Source: Ectocarpus siliculosus (Eukaryota; Sar; Phaeophyceae; Ectocarpales; Ectocarpaceae). Taken from it: DNA of 45,239 nt. A program made the translations under genes and the position numbers. Below, piece by piece: positions 30,401 through 41,287 of this stretch (position 1 is the stretch's first letter; each line of letters begins with the position of its first letter). The notes under the pieces are model-generated. The model was not told the DNA's origin, did no database searches, and worked only from the letters and a program-made list of their open reading frames with translations. The stretch spans positions 73,016 through 118,254 of the forward strand of contig FN648610.1 of assembly GCA_000310025.1 (NCBI GenBank). Reading direction: 5' to 3'.

Positions 30401-33086
30401 AAGAAATGGCGAAGAAACAAAATGCGACCAAGAAACGAAATACCTAAATAGCGGGAGGTACCAGCTCTCCAAATGAAAGTGCTCCTTTGTCTCTACGATC
30501 CTGAAGGTCCTGTCGTGCCCTCCTCCTGTTCCCCGCGTTCCATGTGCATCCGATCTAATCGCACTCAACTCAACACGTCGAATGCTGTCTACATCAGACC
30601 CTGGCGATCGGGTTCGACGAGGTGTACCCTCTGTACGCGCTAAGTACTCCCAGCGTCGGAGGACTTGGCTGGAACACAGTGCAGATTGGACAGGTGATAA
30701 TTCACCGCGAGTGTTTGTGATGTGGGTGCGGACACACGCCGGCTTGGACGCTGGTTGCTTGTTGTGTGAAAGGCGTTCCTGAAGTGAGGTTTTCGGCTCA
30801 TACGCTTCGTTGAGTCCAGGCACGATCACAACTAGTAGTGACGAGGCGGAGAAGGCAATGAAGCAGACAGACGGCAGGTGCCCGCCCGCGACAGTGGTCG
30901 CCGTGCATTCAAAGGCCGACCAACCCGGTCGGCAAAGCTTGAATCAAATGGCATTTTTCGATCAGCCGCTTGTTTACTTCCAAGAACGAAGATTTCAATG
31001 AGCCCAAGCCCAAGCTCTCTGCCTTGCAGTAGACGGCGCAACAAAGATAGGACGTTCAATCTTTTTCGGTGCTAGTTTACAACTTGATTGAAATCGCTTT
31101 GCATTACGCAATGACACTAATTGATTGTGTTGTTGCTCGAGAAGCGACAACTACAAACACTCTTTCGCAGGTTTTCACCACTCATTTCAACGAACGGCAG
31201 GTTTTGAAACCCAAAAACGTCGTTGTCGTGCCCCGGCCTAAGCTTTGTAAGGTTGACCATCTACCCGCACGGTTGTGTTGCATATCGATTCAATAAATGG
31301 ATTCCATACGATATCGCCCGTGAAGTGTTCGATATCGATATCGATATCGATATTGGCGAGCGCAGCGAGCCGGCGAGCACAGTGAGCTGACGCGCGAAGG
31401 CGCCAAAGCTCGCTGTGCGAGCCCAAGCAGCCCCCCCCGGCTGGTGAGGGGGCCCCGCTGGAGGCGCCGCCGGAGGCAAAAAAATTGGAGCAATTTCGCT
31501 TTATTTCCCATCAAAATTACCCGAAAATAGGCCTCCGAAACCTGCCGTCAGTGTACAGCCAACTGCTTGAAAAAACAATATGTACGTGGGTAATAGTCTA
31601 TCTATTATCTACACCGAAAAATGAGAATCATATTCATCAGTTGGTTATTCTACACTACTGCTTTAAGAAAGATCAGCGGTTTCGCACGCCGCAACAAAAA
31701 AAAGCAAGGTTGCCTGTCGCAGAAAAACCAAGCTCTCACAACCATTAGAGATAAATGGCACAAGAATGAGAGATAAATGAATAGTAGCTGCAGCTACTTC
31801 GTTGAATGCGCGCATTTCACTGGGTGCAGCTGCTGTGTGCTGTGTGCTGTGCAGCTGTGGGGGTTCCGTGTGGAACATCGGGGGTTCCGTGGAGTCTTCA
31901 TAGATTTATCGTATCGATATCGAAACATCGAAATATCGAAATATCGAAAAGTTCACATATTTTCGATATCCGATATCGATACGATAAATCGATACGATAT
32001 ATCGAAAGAATCGATACGATATCCAACACTACCGCACGGCGTTTGCCCGGCACGCCCAGGTGATGGTCGTGGCAGGCTTGCTGTTGGCAGTCTGCCAGCT
32101 CGTGTTGTTCCCCCCCTTCATCAAGATGGTCGGCATCACATACTTTCAGCGCCTTGGCTGCGGAGTGGGTGTCGCCGCCTTCCTGGCCGTCCCAGGGCTT
32201 ACGTCAATCGGCTGGGACTACGATTCTCTTTTCTCTCTGTCGGTGGTCGCCAACAATTTGATCATGTGCAGTCTCGGGTCGGTGAGTGAAAGTCAGGGAG
32301 AGCACATGGGTCCCTACCCACAGCGTAACACAAGCAATTTTGGAATGCGTTTATCTTCACAGGGATTTCCGCCACTTGAAGCCACCGTTTCGAGTTGATG
32401 ATGCAGTAGAGCCTACTTCCTTGCTATGTATCTGCCACGCTTGACACCCGAAATCCACGGATTTATCCGGTTGTCGGATTATTATGCCGTTAAAACCGCA
32501 GTGCGATCCATGGCAGTTGACCTCCATGACGCAGCTCCGGCTGTCTTCGACTGATCGCGATCTTGTGGGCCTTCGACGAACTCGACTTACGGATACGATA
32601 CCACTCGAGGATCGAAGGACTTTGAGCGATCCAGCCATTTCGATTCCTTGACACCCCCCCAGCAGTGGAAAACAGAGTAATGCATGGCACCCGAAATTGA
32701 GCAGCACGATTTTTTTTGTTCGAACCAACACGAAATTGGAACAGATTTCGCTGGCACTGTCGCTCGGGTCTACCACCCTGGTTCCATCCAGAATGCGAGG
32801 GAAGCTGGGCGGGCTTTACAACACTGCGGAGAGCCTCGGCCGTTTCTGTGGCCCAGTCGGCTACGCCACCACGTACGCCTGGTCTGTGTCGCCTTCCACC
32901 CTCGAAGCCTTCGGCGGCTGGGTCGATTACCACTTGGTATTCTGCGCGTCCGCACTGGCCCTAGTTGTAGTGGGAGTAATGGCCTGGAGAACGCTGACTG
33001 TGGAGAGTTTGATGTCCGAAGAGCTTGATCGTGCGGACGTTGATGTTGTTCATCCAACAGACAAAACTGTACCCTCTTCTTCGTGA
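21177..33086 (+). CDS. MFS transporter 2, ZIF1/ZIFL-like, tandem paralogue of transporter 1
   Basis: Second major facilitator transporter of the same ZIFL-like type; substrate unknown. Exons: 21177-21401, 24123-24237, 25081-25264, 25719-25804, 26212-26229, 26554-26659, 27237-27341, 28742-29198, 30598-30693, 32060-32281, 32745-33086, totalling 652 codons with stop. Exons 3, 4, 5, 6, 9 and 10 have exactly the same lengths and phases as in transporter 1. Motif A reads GSATDIIGRK (136-145), with Ile in place of the usual Arg after Asp. TM5 region GTGIGGLLAQPALHYP is identical to the paralogue. Exon 8 is about 180 bases longer than its counterpart and encodes a Ser- and Gln-rich central loop. The intron after exon 4 starts with GC (CTAG|GCAAGC) instead of GT. 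Introns 1 and 9 hold mobile or duplicated sequence. The start is the first Met in frame with an N-terminus resembling that of the paralogue. Confidence 0.92.
21523..21938. mobile_element. MITE-like element with ~80-bp inverted arms
   Basis: Arms at 21523-21602 and 21857-21938 are inverted copies sharing ACCCACAGTCGAATAG, AACGGGAAGCAATTACGTAC, CGACAACAACGC and GAGAAAATGGACAA. About 255 bases lie between them. The right arm continues into 21939-21995, related to the ends of the repeats at 6255-6419 and 7661-7813. It lies in intron 1 of transporter 2. No clear target duplication. Confidence 0.8.
22496..22947. repeat. Direct tandem duplication, two copies of ~220-230 bp
   Basis: Copy 1 (22496-22724) and copy 2 (22730-22947) are nearly identical from AAAATTATACGACAAACAG to CTTGGCGCATGT. 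They differ by a few substitutions and indels, such as loss of an AGTTGCTCC segment in copy 2. High identity suggests a recent duplication. It lies in intron 1 of transporter 2. Confidence 0.92.
23070..23735 (-). CDS. Hypothetical 221-codon ORF antisense in transporter 2 intron 1
   Basis: An open frame of 221 codons with an ATG and stop, on the strand opposite the host gene and wholly within its first intron. The product is basic with no signal peptide, membrane segment or family motif I recognise. A second overlapping open frame on the same strand (23793-23410) weakens the case. It might be a nested gene, a remnant of a mobile element, or chance in a sequence of moderate GC. No splice evidence or homology is available to me. 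Confidence 0.2.
   Translation of the reverse strand: MRDMAKLLSTTSVKPIAKMSNLRFFEALKTPNIGHFCSKTESSGRHPVDAGDIVSPQHHAGAGKYIYGVYTASFANDVKPSKPRAKKCVFLSSSSVPLYPTAVHVATFNRAHHYVWKGTTSNVPWLLHDPNYVFGHLDEEIMKKYGRRLRQVSPYIGSHDQPGVSRTYVFCDDGHQFSHVVFLGTTRHFQPLGNLFSISTTTRRKPKWRPFGLPEMVRTNT
26212..26229 (+). other. 18-nt microexon (exon 5) of transporter 2
   Basis: Lies between acceptor CATCTAG and donor GTGAGT and reads GG ATG ACG TAC ATC AGC G, giving G-M-T-Y-I-S. Length, phase and four of five complete residues match the microexon at 13708-13725, which confirms both. Confidence 0.9.
27382..27467. repeat. (GA)n microsatellite, ~43 units
   Basis: An uninterrupted GA tract of about 86 bases in intron 7 of transporter 2, starting about 40 bases after the exon 7 donor. 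Its reverse translation yields an artificial Ser-Leu ORF, which was ignored. Confidence 0.97.
27526..27618. repeat. Short imperfect tandem repeat downstream of the GA tract
   Basis: GTGGG(C/T)TGAGGGAGACAGAA followed by AGAAGA occurs at about 27526 and 27593, a 67-base period. Between them are GATAGA-like short repeats. It probably arose with the neighbouring GA microsatellite. Confidence 0.7.
28889..28915. repeat. CAG/CAA run encoding polyglutamine in transporter 2 exon 8
   Basis: Encodes about eight glutamines in the hydrophilic loop between the two transporter halves. The counterpart exon of transporter 1 lacks it. Confidence 0.85.
31273..32031. mobile_element. Non-autonomous hAT-like DNA transposon, 759 bp
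   Basis: The ends are inverted: left TTGTGTTGCATATCGAT, right (minus strand) TAGTGTTGGATATCGTATCGAT. Both ends are flanked by the perfect 8-bp direct repeat CCGCACGG (31265-31272 and 32032-32039), the target-duplication length typical of hAT elements. Subterminal regions are packed with ATCGAT/ATATCG motifs, another hAT-like trait. A GC-rich block lies near 31350-31480. No transposase ORF, so it would need one in trans. It lies in intron 9 of transporter 2, ending 28 bases before exon 10. Confidence 0.85.
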
Positions 33087-33349
33087 TCGGGTTGGACGGC
33101 TGAAGAATGTGAAGAGGAAGGACGGGGGGGTATGGGAGGCAGCGAGAGGGAGTCGTGATGATGGCTATCTCGACTCTGTTGGGCGGCCTTGCAGTTCAAC
33201 CTGTAAAGTATATGTGATCATTGTCACCTGGTTTTGTTTCCATACGTGTTCTGCACACAACCTGTGAGGGAATTTGTTGATGTGTATAGGCTCGTTGTGC
33301 AGCCGGTCCTAAGAAGGCACCGACTGTATCACTCGGCCAAAAATCAACA

Positions 33350-33673
33350 ATGCCACATCCCGAGGAGGTTAGTTTTGGTCCTCGCAAGGGAATCGGGCCA
33401 TTGTGGTATGTAAGACATGGTTACCATTCATATTTGTGGTGGGCTCCAGTGGTGACTCCAGCTCGGGTGTCACCCGTTCCGACAATTTATCGAAGGGCTA
33501 GATGGGTTAATAATAGAGAACCTCGTGCAAGGGGGACAGCGTTCATTGGTGTAGTAGGCAAACGGACTTCACCTTTAGTGTTGGATGACGCAAAGGCGTC
33601 GGTCGAGAAGGAAATGATAGGTAGGCGTAGTTTGTTTGGGGGCGAGGCTGCCCGCACAAGTAAGGGCAAGTAG
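33350..33673 (+). CDS. Candidate small basic protein, 107 residues
   Basis: An uninterrupted frame starting MPHPEEVSFGPRKG and ending ARTSKGK. The product is basic and Arg/Lys-rich, with a Trp/Tyr-rich stretch (residues 18-35, LWYVRHGYHSYLWW inside it) followed by PRAR and VGKRTSP segments. No signal peptide or family is recognised. The composition reads like real protein, but the frame is short, unspliced and lies 260 bases past the transporter 2 stop. It could be a single-exon gene, one exon of a larger gene, or a relic of a mobile element. Confidence 0.35.
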   Translation: MPHPEEVSFGPRKGIGPLWYVRHGYHSYLWWAPVVTPARVSPVPTIYRRARWVNNREPRARGTAFIGVVGKRTSPLVLDDAKASVEKEMIGRRSLFGGEAARTSKGK

Positions 33674-35110
33674 GTAAGGAGAGGGAAGGAGATGGGAGGA
33701 GGGGGGAGAAGACAGACGACACGGTGCGTGTGTTTCCGCTTTTATACCCTTGTATTGAATTCGTTGGTTGTTCACTCTAATTTTGTTATTTTCTAGATGA
33801 GCCTTCGGTGAGGCACTACGTACCGCTAGCGCGTTGGTCTTGTCGGGCTTGCGTCACACATGCCTTCACCCCTGTGTTGTAACGTTTGGTACCGCCATAG
33901 CTTGAGCGTCAGGTAGTCAGCATGACTGCGGCAATTTTTTGCAGTACATCTCTAAACCATGTACGATTTCCCTGTCTGTTGTCATTCACGGAATAATAAG
34001 GAACACTTGTGAAGAAGACACAAATAGTTGGTGAGCTGTTTCGATGTATGCAGACGGTATTAGTGCATACCATGGTAGTCTAGTTCCAGAGACGTAATGA
34101 CATTGCAAGTAACCTAGACTTGCGTTAATTGAAGGAGATGTGCGGTGACATGTAACTCAGGTACCTGCGTAAATTTTCAATATTTGTGTGCACTCGGCTG
34201 CCGAATTTGCACGTACTTCAGCTGTTGAAGCTTTATTTGTAATTGGTCGTGCGTCAGTGAAGAAAGCTAGACTCTTGAAGTGCATACATCGCAAGTTCAA
34301 GCATTATGTTGAACTCATGTTTGCAGTAACGTATCAGCTTCCCTCTTCGTAATCTGAACACGCGTGATTCGTTGAGGTTGCTGGATAGGTGTCATTCCGT
34401 GATTTGGAGAATGGTGTCCTCTCATCACACACTCTGTCTCTTTGGGGATTTTTGCCTCTCTGCAGACCTCTCCCGACTGTCTCTCCCTGCATTATCTACA
34501 TTCCTACCAACCAAACTTGTAAATTTACCTCTTCATAGTATAACATGTCAATCTCGTTCGGACTTCCTGCGTACCCAGATCGAAGCCTCTCGTACTGAAT
34601 AGTCCAGTGGAGTTCGCCTGCCGCGCTGCAGCTGCACGTGTTACATACAGGTGCACGCAGCCTTGAGTTTTGTCCTTGAAACGGTGACTACAAGATTGCA
34701 CAATGGGGTGCTCTGCATATTTGTCCATTCTTCCTTGCTACAGCTGTAGAATATGTGCAACTTGGAGGGTGTGTGTGGCATATAACGGTAGTACGTAACC
34801 ATCCGTGCGGTGACAATACACCATGCACATGCTCCAGTTCGCGATGCTTACGGTAGAGAAGGCGACAGGATGCATGCATGCAATACTGTTTGTACTGTAT
34901 CTACAACGCATACCACACAGTACGGACAGTCTGTTGATATCTATCTACAGATGAGATCATGCGGCAAAAACCCTGTGCTAGGTACTACATGTTGCTTGTA
35001 CTTCCAAGTATGTGGAAATCTCGTCCAATGAGCTGCGTGATTCTTTAGAGATCACAGTCCCTTGAAGTCCCTTGCGTAGACGCGCCCGGATGCAGGACAT
35101 TTAGCCGTAC

Positions 35111-35416
35111 TTCACGGTGCTGCAACTCAGCTCGCCCTTGGAGTCTAGAGCTCGCGACAGGGGCGCCGTGATCGTGACCACGTCGGCGAAGACGGCCGAA
35201 AAAAATGTTCAAGCCCCATTTAAATAAAAACAATTAAAACCGATTTATTTACCTCACCGCAACGTCTAGCTCAATGACTGAAAAAGTGGTTGCGTGCGTT
35301 CACCGTGCTGCTGTAACTCTACTCACCTTTGGAGTTTCGAGCTCGCGACAGGGGCGCTGTGATCCAGACTGGCCCGCTGCAGCGGGCAACAGCCGGCGAA
35401 AAAAATAGTCTCAAGG
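35111..35416 (-). repeat. Duplicated exon-like block (two copies, ~105-118 bp)
   Basis: Copies at 35111-35214 and 35299-35416 share CTCGCGACAGGGGCGC and flanking sequence, ending in GGCGAAAAAAAT-like stretches. On the minus strand both keep an open frame with the shared peptide ITAPLSRA followed by a SKGE core. Copy 1 continues to LSCSTVKYG and a stop. Copy 2 has GGTGAGTAG after the Lys codon, which could be a donor or an in-frame stop. They may be duplicated last exons of an unrecognised or decayed gene. Confidence 0.45.
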
Positions 35417-37263
35417 CGACCGCGAACTGATGCACCGAAAAAAAAACGTCTTGCTTGTAGAGTGCAACAATGGTTGAACTCTTGCGTCTCAGGCCTCCGA
35501 CAGAATTGTAGTTAAGTCTATGCAGATTTCCGAAGGCCACGCGGGTAATTTCCCGCATTGGCCGTGAAACTACCACCTGGTAGGCGATGCCGGTAATCTC
35601 CTCTCGTTTTTTTGTTTCTCCTCCTCCGCCAAAGTCGTCATATCACAAAAAAACACAGACAAAACCACCAGAGAATTACACCCTACATGACATCACAGCA
35701 CACTACGTGCCGACCGGGACAAATATGACCGATCGATGTGACTTGAGTATGTAAAAGCCCGTCTTTTCTCCCCCAGAAAAGCTGGCGGGCTACCGGTGGA
35801 ATTAATTAAAACCTGCCAGATATTGCGCCACCAAAACGGAACACAAAAAATAATCCCAGAAACAGAACGCACCCAACAATCATATTCCCTTTACCATGCC
35901 TTGGGAACGAACGAAACGAGATAGCGACCTTTGCAGGTTTCCAGTCAACACATGCCGGCGATGTAGGCAAGCACCCCACGCTGCCGGCCGATTGACGTAC
36001 ATATCTATTATTGTGACTATGTTTCGCCGAATCGCAACAAGAACAGAAGAACATCTCAGCCCTACCAAGAAGTACCACACCCCGCCTTTATCGCACCTTG
36101 CGTATCAGTTTCCTCCTAATGGCACAAATTCTAGTACCATATACATTCCGCACAAACAGAGCCATTGTCTAGATTACGCCTGGGAATGGGCATTCCTTTC
36201 CATGATCCTATCTTCCGCGTTCCGTTCACTGGTATCGATTTTGAACCCCCCTAGGCAGCAGGCCCATCAAGATTGTGAACTGTCGCGTCGAGCTCAAAAA
36301 TATATTCAACCCCCCGAAACATTTATGCCTTGGTCGCTTGATGGGCACCTACTTTAAGAATGCATGACTACGTTCGCCGTCTTGCACTGGTATATGCATT
36401 GGTGTACCGGTGTGTATGTCTGTCTCTCGGGAAGCCAAGGTTCCCTCTTCACGATGTCAATGTACTTTTAGTAGGGCTTGCACATTAGCTGGGCTCTGTT
36501 TCCCTTATTGGTGCCTCTCTCGAACAATCGACTATGAACCTCCTTCGCCCCTTGAGTGTTACGGCAGTGTCCGCCTTTCGTCAGCCAAGACCCGAGAGTC
36601 CAGGTACCGTCGTCAACAATTTTTCCTTGAATATTCCAACTTATCCCCTCAACTCCCAGCATCATCTCGGACATGCAGTCATGGCACAACCTAACCTGTT
36701 TCTAATCTAGGTTGTGCGCCGTCAGTGCCGCCTCTTTCTAGCTTCCAAAATATCTCGAGCGGTTTCTGCAAAAAGGGCGACTGACTTCCATTCTCCCAGG
36801 TTATTAACTCACTAGGTTCTTTCGACGACAGCTGCAAAAAAAATGCTAACCCTACGAACCGCTGCCCGGTTCTGATGATCCGGTCACACGAGCAACTTGA
36901 CAGGGACCAGTTTCAACAAACGTCGGCCAAAGCTCGAGCGGTGAGGTGACAAATTGATTGTGCATGACAAAAATAACGAGTTCTGACAACGGCATCCATG
37001 TTGTGGTGAAACCACTTGTTAACACAAAGGAACCAATGAATTCCAACATTGGCTGACTATTGCATGCCTCCAGCAAACAGGATGAAGGCATCACAGCCCG
37101 ACCCCGCACATGGCGTCAACCCGTCGAGAGTCTACCTTCGCGGCAAGAAGATTACACGTTCAAGGTTTCTTGCGTGGCAGGCATCGCGAGAATCACAGGG
37201 TTGGAGAATATTTTGTCAAAACACTGTCGTCAACGACAGTGTCAGTACGAAGCTGCTGCGTGA

Positions 37264-40200
37264 TCATTTGATCAGCCCGTCTCCGAAATCCATTTGCAGA
37301 CCTGACCCCTCCATTTGTTCTTCATAAATCCGGTCGAACGCCTCCGACTCCACCTTGGTAAACGCGTCTCGCCACCCGCCCGCTCCTCCTTTGCGGAGGT
37401 GCTTCTTGGAGTTGTATATGTTGGCCTTTGGGTTTTGCTTCATGGATGACAGAGACGAAGCCGCGGCCGTCTAGTGGAGCACGCGATAGGTTGGCGACAT
37501 ATAGGAGGCGGAAGGCCAGACCCAGCAACACATGCGCCAGGAAACGAAGCGGGGGAAACAGATGAAACGCAAGGCGACGAGAGTATTAAGGGCCCAGCGT
37601 TAGTCAACGTTCTGAATTAACTTAGGTTCATCAATAGGACGCAACAAGGAGCTGTTAAATCACGAATATTGTGGTGCTTGTCGTATATAGTGTGTCTCGG
37701 AATCAATCATCATTGGGATCGAAACATTGTTGCTTGCAGCACCCAAGGAAACCTTCTTCAAGTCAGCCTTCTATGCATATGTAGCACCCATCAACACATC
37801 ATCGTCCTGTATTTTCTACACTCAACGCCACACGAACGCCGGGTCATTCAGTACACCCGTAGAATATGGTTTCTATACTCCTACGCAAAACCCACCAGAA
37901 TTGTCAAGACCGGAGTACGCTCATGGATGGTGATGAACGTCGATGCGAAACCATGCAAGACACGTTAGCTAAGTGGTAACACTCACCTTAGCAAGGATAT
38001 CTGGCGTATGCTTGATGCCAGCGAAGTCGGCGATCTTCCGGATGTGCTCCTGTGGCTCTGCCAGCATGGCCTCGTAGTGCAAGAACAGGATGTGCTCGGG
38101 ATCGGCGTTGGCCGCCTCCCACCACTCTAAGACGTGGTCGAACCACGGACCGTTCATCTCTCTGTCGTTCGAGACGTAGAGCAATAACGGGGAGTCACAC
38201 GCACGGAGCAGGGCGGGGACCGAAAGCCTCTGAGCGTCGTAAAGAACGGATGAAAACCAAGACCCCACTCTCCGTCCCGGCCAACGTCTGGCACAACATG
38301 GTGCAATTACGTTGAGAAGCGATCGCAACTGATACACAATCTGGCAAATCAGCAGACGCCACTAGTGACCTTATCTACTGCTGACCGTTGATCGGGAAAA
38401 ATTCAAATTCCTTGCGCTTATTGCCTATTGCAATTTTTTTGGTGTGATCCATTTCCTAACCCCGAACCTGACCTGACCCAGCCGTGGCGCGGGCTGTGTG
38501 CACGGATTTATGCTCCTGTACACCCCAGAGGAAATGTGCTCTCACCTGCCCTGGACGAAGCAACGGATCATGTCCGACATATCCCCACTGAACGTGTGCG
38601 GGCACTTGTTTTTGATATGGTGGTAGAGGCTAACCACCACGTCCTTAGGGTTGCGTGCGACGTAGATCACCTGCATACGCAGGTCAGACAGAAGCAAGAT
38701 CCAAGGTGTTGGAAGAAATGTAGCGCACCAGGAGACAGCAATGACCCAAGGGGAAAACAAACCCAAGGGGAAAACAGTAGAAGGCAAGAGGCTGGCCGCC
38801 CATGACGTTTGCTGCTTCACACGCAGCCGAACATATACAAGGAAGGCGCAACACTTCTCCCGCAGTGAAAGCCGGTGATCAGGACATACCAGGAGCAAAA
38901 GAAAACATATCTTGGAGGCGTGAAAGGCGCAGGAAAGTCGTGCTGATGCGCTCACCGACAAATACTGTTAGAACGTGTTCTGCGATAAACGACTCAGGCG
39001 CCTGTGCCGATAGCTTTTCATCCGAAGTGTCAACCTTGGCGGGCGAAAACCGCGTGAGCATGACACTAAACGTGTATTGGACATGTATGCGTAGATTCCC
39101 ACCGCCAAGGCCATCGAAGGTCTACTGATCTCGTCGTGAAACGTACAAAGCCAAACGACGATAGATATTTTGTCTGACCTTGAGCCCCATAGCCGACCCC
39201 ACGGGAAGGTCTGTGAGGTTGGCGTGTGACTTCATGAAGCGCCTGTTCGGGGTCGATTTTAGCTTGTCGAGAGTCCAGTTCTGGGCCTGTTGAATAAAAG
39301 TGAAGCCCAAATGAGCAACTCAACTTGATTAGTTGGCCAATCTCAAATGACACGCTCAGCCTGCCACCGTGTGGAACAAGCGTACCGCCTCCCCGCTCAC
39401 ACGAAAAACAGAAAAATAGCGAAATATGTGCCCTATGCCAGTTTCAACGAGATCATGAAGGGTATCAAACGGGACAAGGATGGGATCAGGCGTTTCTAGT
39501 TTTTTCGCGCACTATTTTCTCCCTACTGATCATCCAGTCCACGATGCATTACCGTGTATCCACGTGGTAATTTTCAACGTTTACGTCGAATTAGCCTTCT
39601 AGCTCCCCTGGACATGTCAATGAAAACAAAAAAAAAGCATCGCGTGTTTTGCGTGGGTATTCTTCGGCAGCAGCGCATGCTATCGGGTGTTCTACCTCTT
39701 TGTATCGGACGGCTGGTCCGTCGTTCTCGGCAAACTTGAACGTGAGCCACTCCAACCACGGAACGGTCTCGCTGTAAGTCTTCTCGCCCTGGACACCCCC
39801 GTTGAGCAGCTGTTCGGCGGGGCATGACACGAAGCGGCACATGAGAATACGATCAGCACAAGGCCGATGTCTGAAAAGCGAGAGGGATACGAAAGGGACT
39901 CGAACGTACTTCCAACCACGCCACGTCTTGCTATCGAACAACACGTATGTGCTCGCTCTCCCACGCTTACTTTTATTCCGTCGGTGCCCTAGGAAATGGG
40001 GAAGAAACACGAGTCTATGTACCTCCAATCATGCACTCGACCGCGACACGAAACTGCTTTCGTCACACGGTGGTGAGTACCAGAGCTGCGAGCGTTTGAG
40101 GTCGGATCTACGCATGGAGGAAGCCAAGCATTGGGCAAATCATTGGGGACGGGATGGCTCTCGGTACTAAAAAATCCATACATCTAGTAGGAAGAGCATT

Positions 40201-41109
40201 TTCCACTCAACGCCTGCAACATATGTGCAAAAACATCTTTGAGATTTTCAAAACGGAACACCCTTTACGAGGCGATTTTTGAGTGGAACACGATCGTTCT
40301 GTCGTTTTCAACACAATCGACCCGCACAACGCGGAAACCGTGTAATGCCTGTAGCTTGATGCTGTCGCACGATATTGACTGCCGCTGGCACGACGTGGGT
40401 TCGAAAAAAGGTGGGAAACTCGCCTTGCCCCCGTGCACCGGGTGTGTTGACAACGTGCCCGACAAATTATATTTAGTAAGACCGCATGTATGTCGGTTGG
40501 GTATGTATGCTCCATTATCAGCTCTCAAGAGGGGCGCGTAGAGCGCTGCTAAGGGCATCGAACATAAATATAGCAGCAAGCAACGTCAACACACGGGGTT
40601 CATAACCAACAAAAAGCCTAAGGGAACACCATGGTCCGCCCTCCATGACATGACACCAAGGGATGCACCACGAGTGAGGAGGAAGGATCACGAGTTACGG
40701 GCGCCAGAACGAACATCGGCACACCAGCGTAGTTTATACGTTGGGGTGGCACCGAGCGTAGGTAATGCCGCGGAGCCAAGCAAGATGCGTTGTTTCTGGT
40801 GCTGTGTTCGTCAAGGATACTCCACGATCTCCGGGTCGAAGGCACCGTGCAATGCCCATTCGTTTCTTTGCGACAACAGCTTCGTATCTCGAGAAGGGTA
40901 ATGAGCCAGTGAAGGCTCGCGATGAACAGTAAGTGTTCCTGTATCGCTCGACTTACAAGCGTGATGATTTGCTGCACCCAGGTCGTGCCCGACTTGCAGA
41001 ACGTGCACACGAAGACGTCGTCATCCCTTGTCTCGAAGGTCCGGATTAACTCATTCGTTGCGTCCTCCTGCCGATATGTAGGAGTATAACAATGTGACAA
41101 CACCGGCAT
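37264..41109 (-). CDS. Cytosolic-type PAPS-dependent sulfotransferase (SULT family)
   Basis: Transfers a sulfonate group from PAPS to a hydroxyl or amine of a small acceptor; the acceptor is not predictable. Exons, minus strand: 41109-40957, 39809-39696, 39286-39179, 38670-38546, 38161-37987, 37470-37264. All phases join, giving 293 residues, the usual SULT length. Seen: the 5'-phosphosulfate loop CKSGTTW (38-44; Cys where Pro is common), likely catalytic His110 in FMKSHANLTDLP, 3'-phosphate contacts Arg131 and Ser139 in VIYVARNPKDVVVSLYHH, the GPWFDHVLEWW segment, and RKGGAGGW (250-257) near the C-terminus. The stop follows GLQMDFGDGLIK. There is no signal peptide or membrane anchor, unlike Golgi carbohydrate sulfotransferases. 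The start Met is inferred from length; an acceptor at 41065 (CGGCAG) would instead imply an upstream exon. Confidence 0.92.
40483..40537. repeat. Dispersed ~50-bp repeat, copy 1 (sulfotransferase intron 1)
   Basis: Shares GGGTATGTATG(C/T)TCCATT and GCTCTCAAGAGGGGCG with 43667-43716 in the same orientation. Contains the palindrome CTCTCAAGAG-like core. Family unknown. Confidence 0.75.
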
Positions 41110-41287
41110 CGGTTAAGCAGAAATCATCTGTAGGACATCAGGATGCTCTCAGTTTGAAACAAAGACGCAACATCTCACACGCGTTCTGCGTGAAACAGTT
41201 GCTGATCTCCACCGAGGGATAAATTATCCACTTGTCCTACAAATCCCCCCCCTCAACCAATATTTAGACTCTGTGATAACTACATTA

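Larger units (their letters stand above)
33087..37263. other. Convergent intergenic region between transporter 2 and sulfotransferase
   Basis: This 4.2-kb interval holds one small candidate gene (33350-33673) and a duplicated exon-like block (35111-35416). Elsewhere there are only unconvincing short open frames, the longest being 35896-36357 (plus), which shows no family motif. The 33780-35000 stretch appears non-coding and is more AT-rich than the genes. Confidence 0.5.

Noticed and set aside
35896-36357. 153-codon plus-strand open frame
   Set aside because: No recognised motif, implausible composition, and overlapping frames on the other strand; noted only within the intergenic description.
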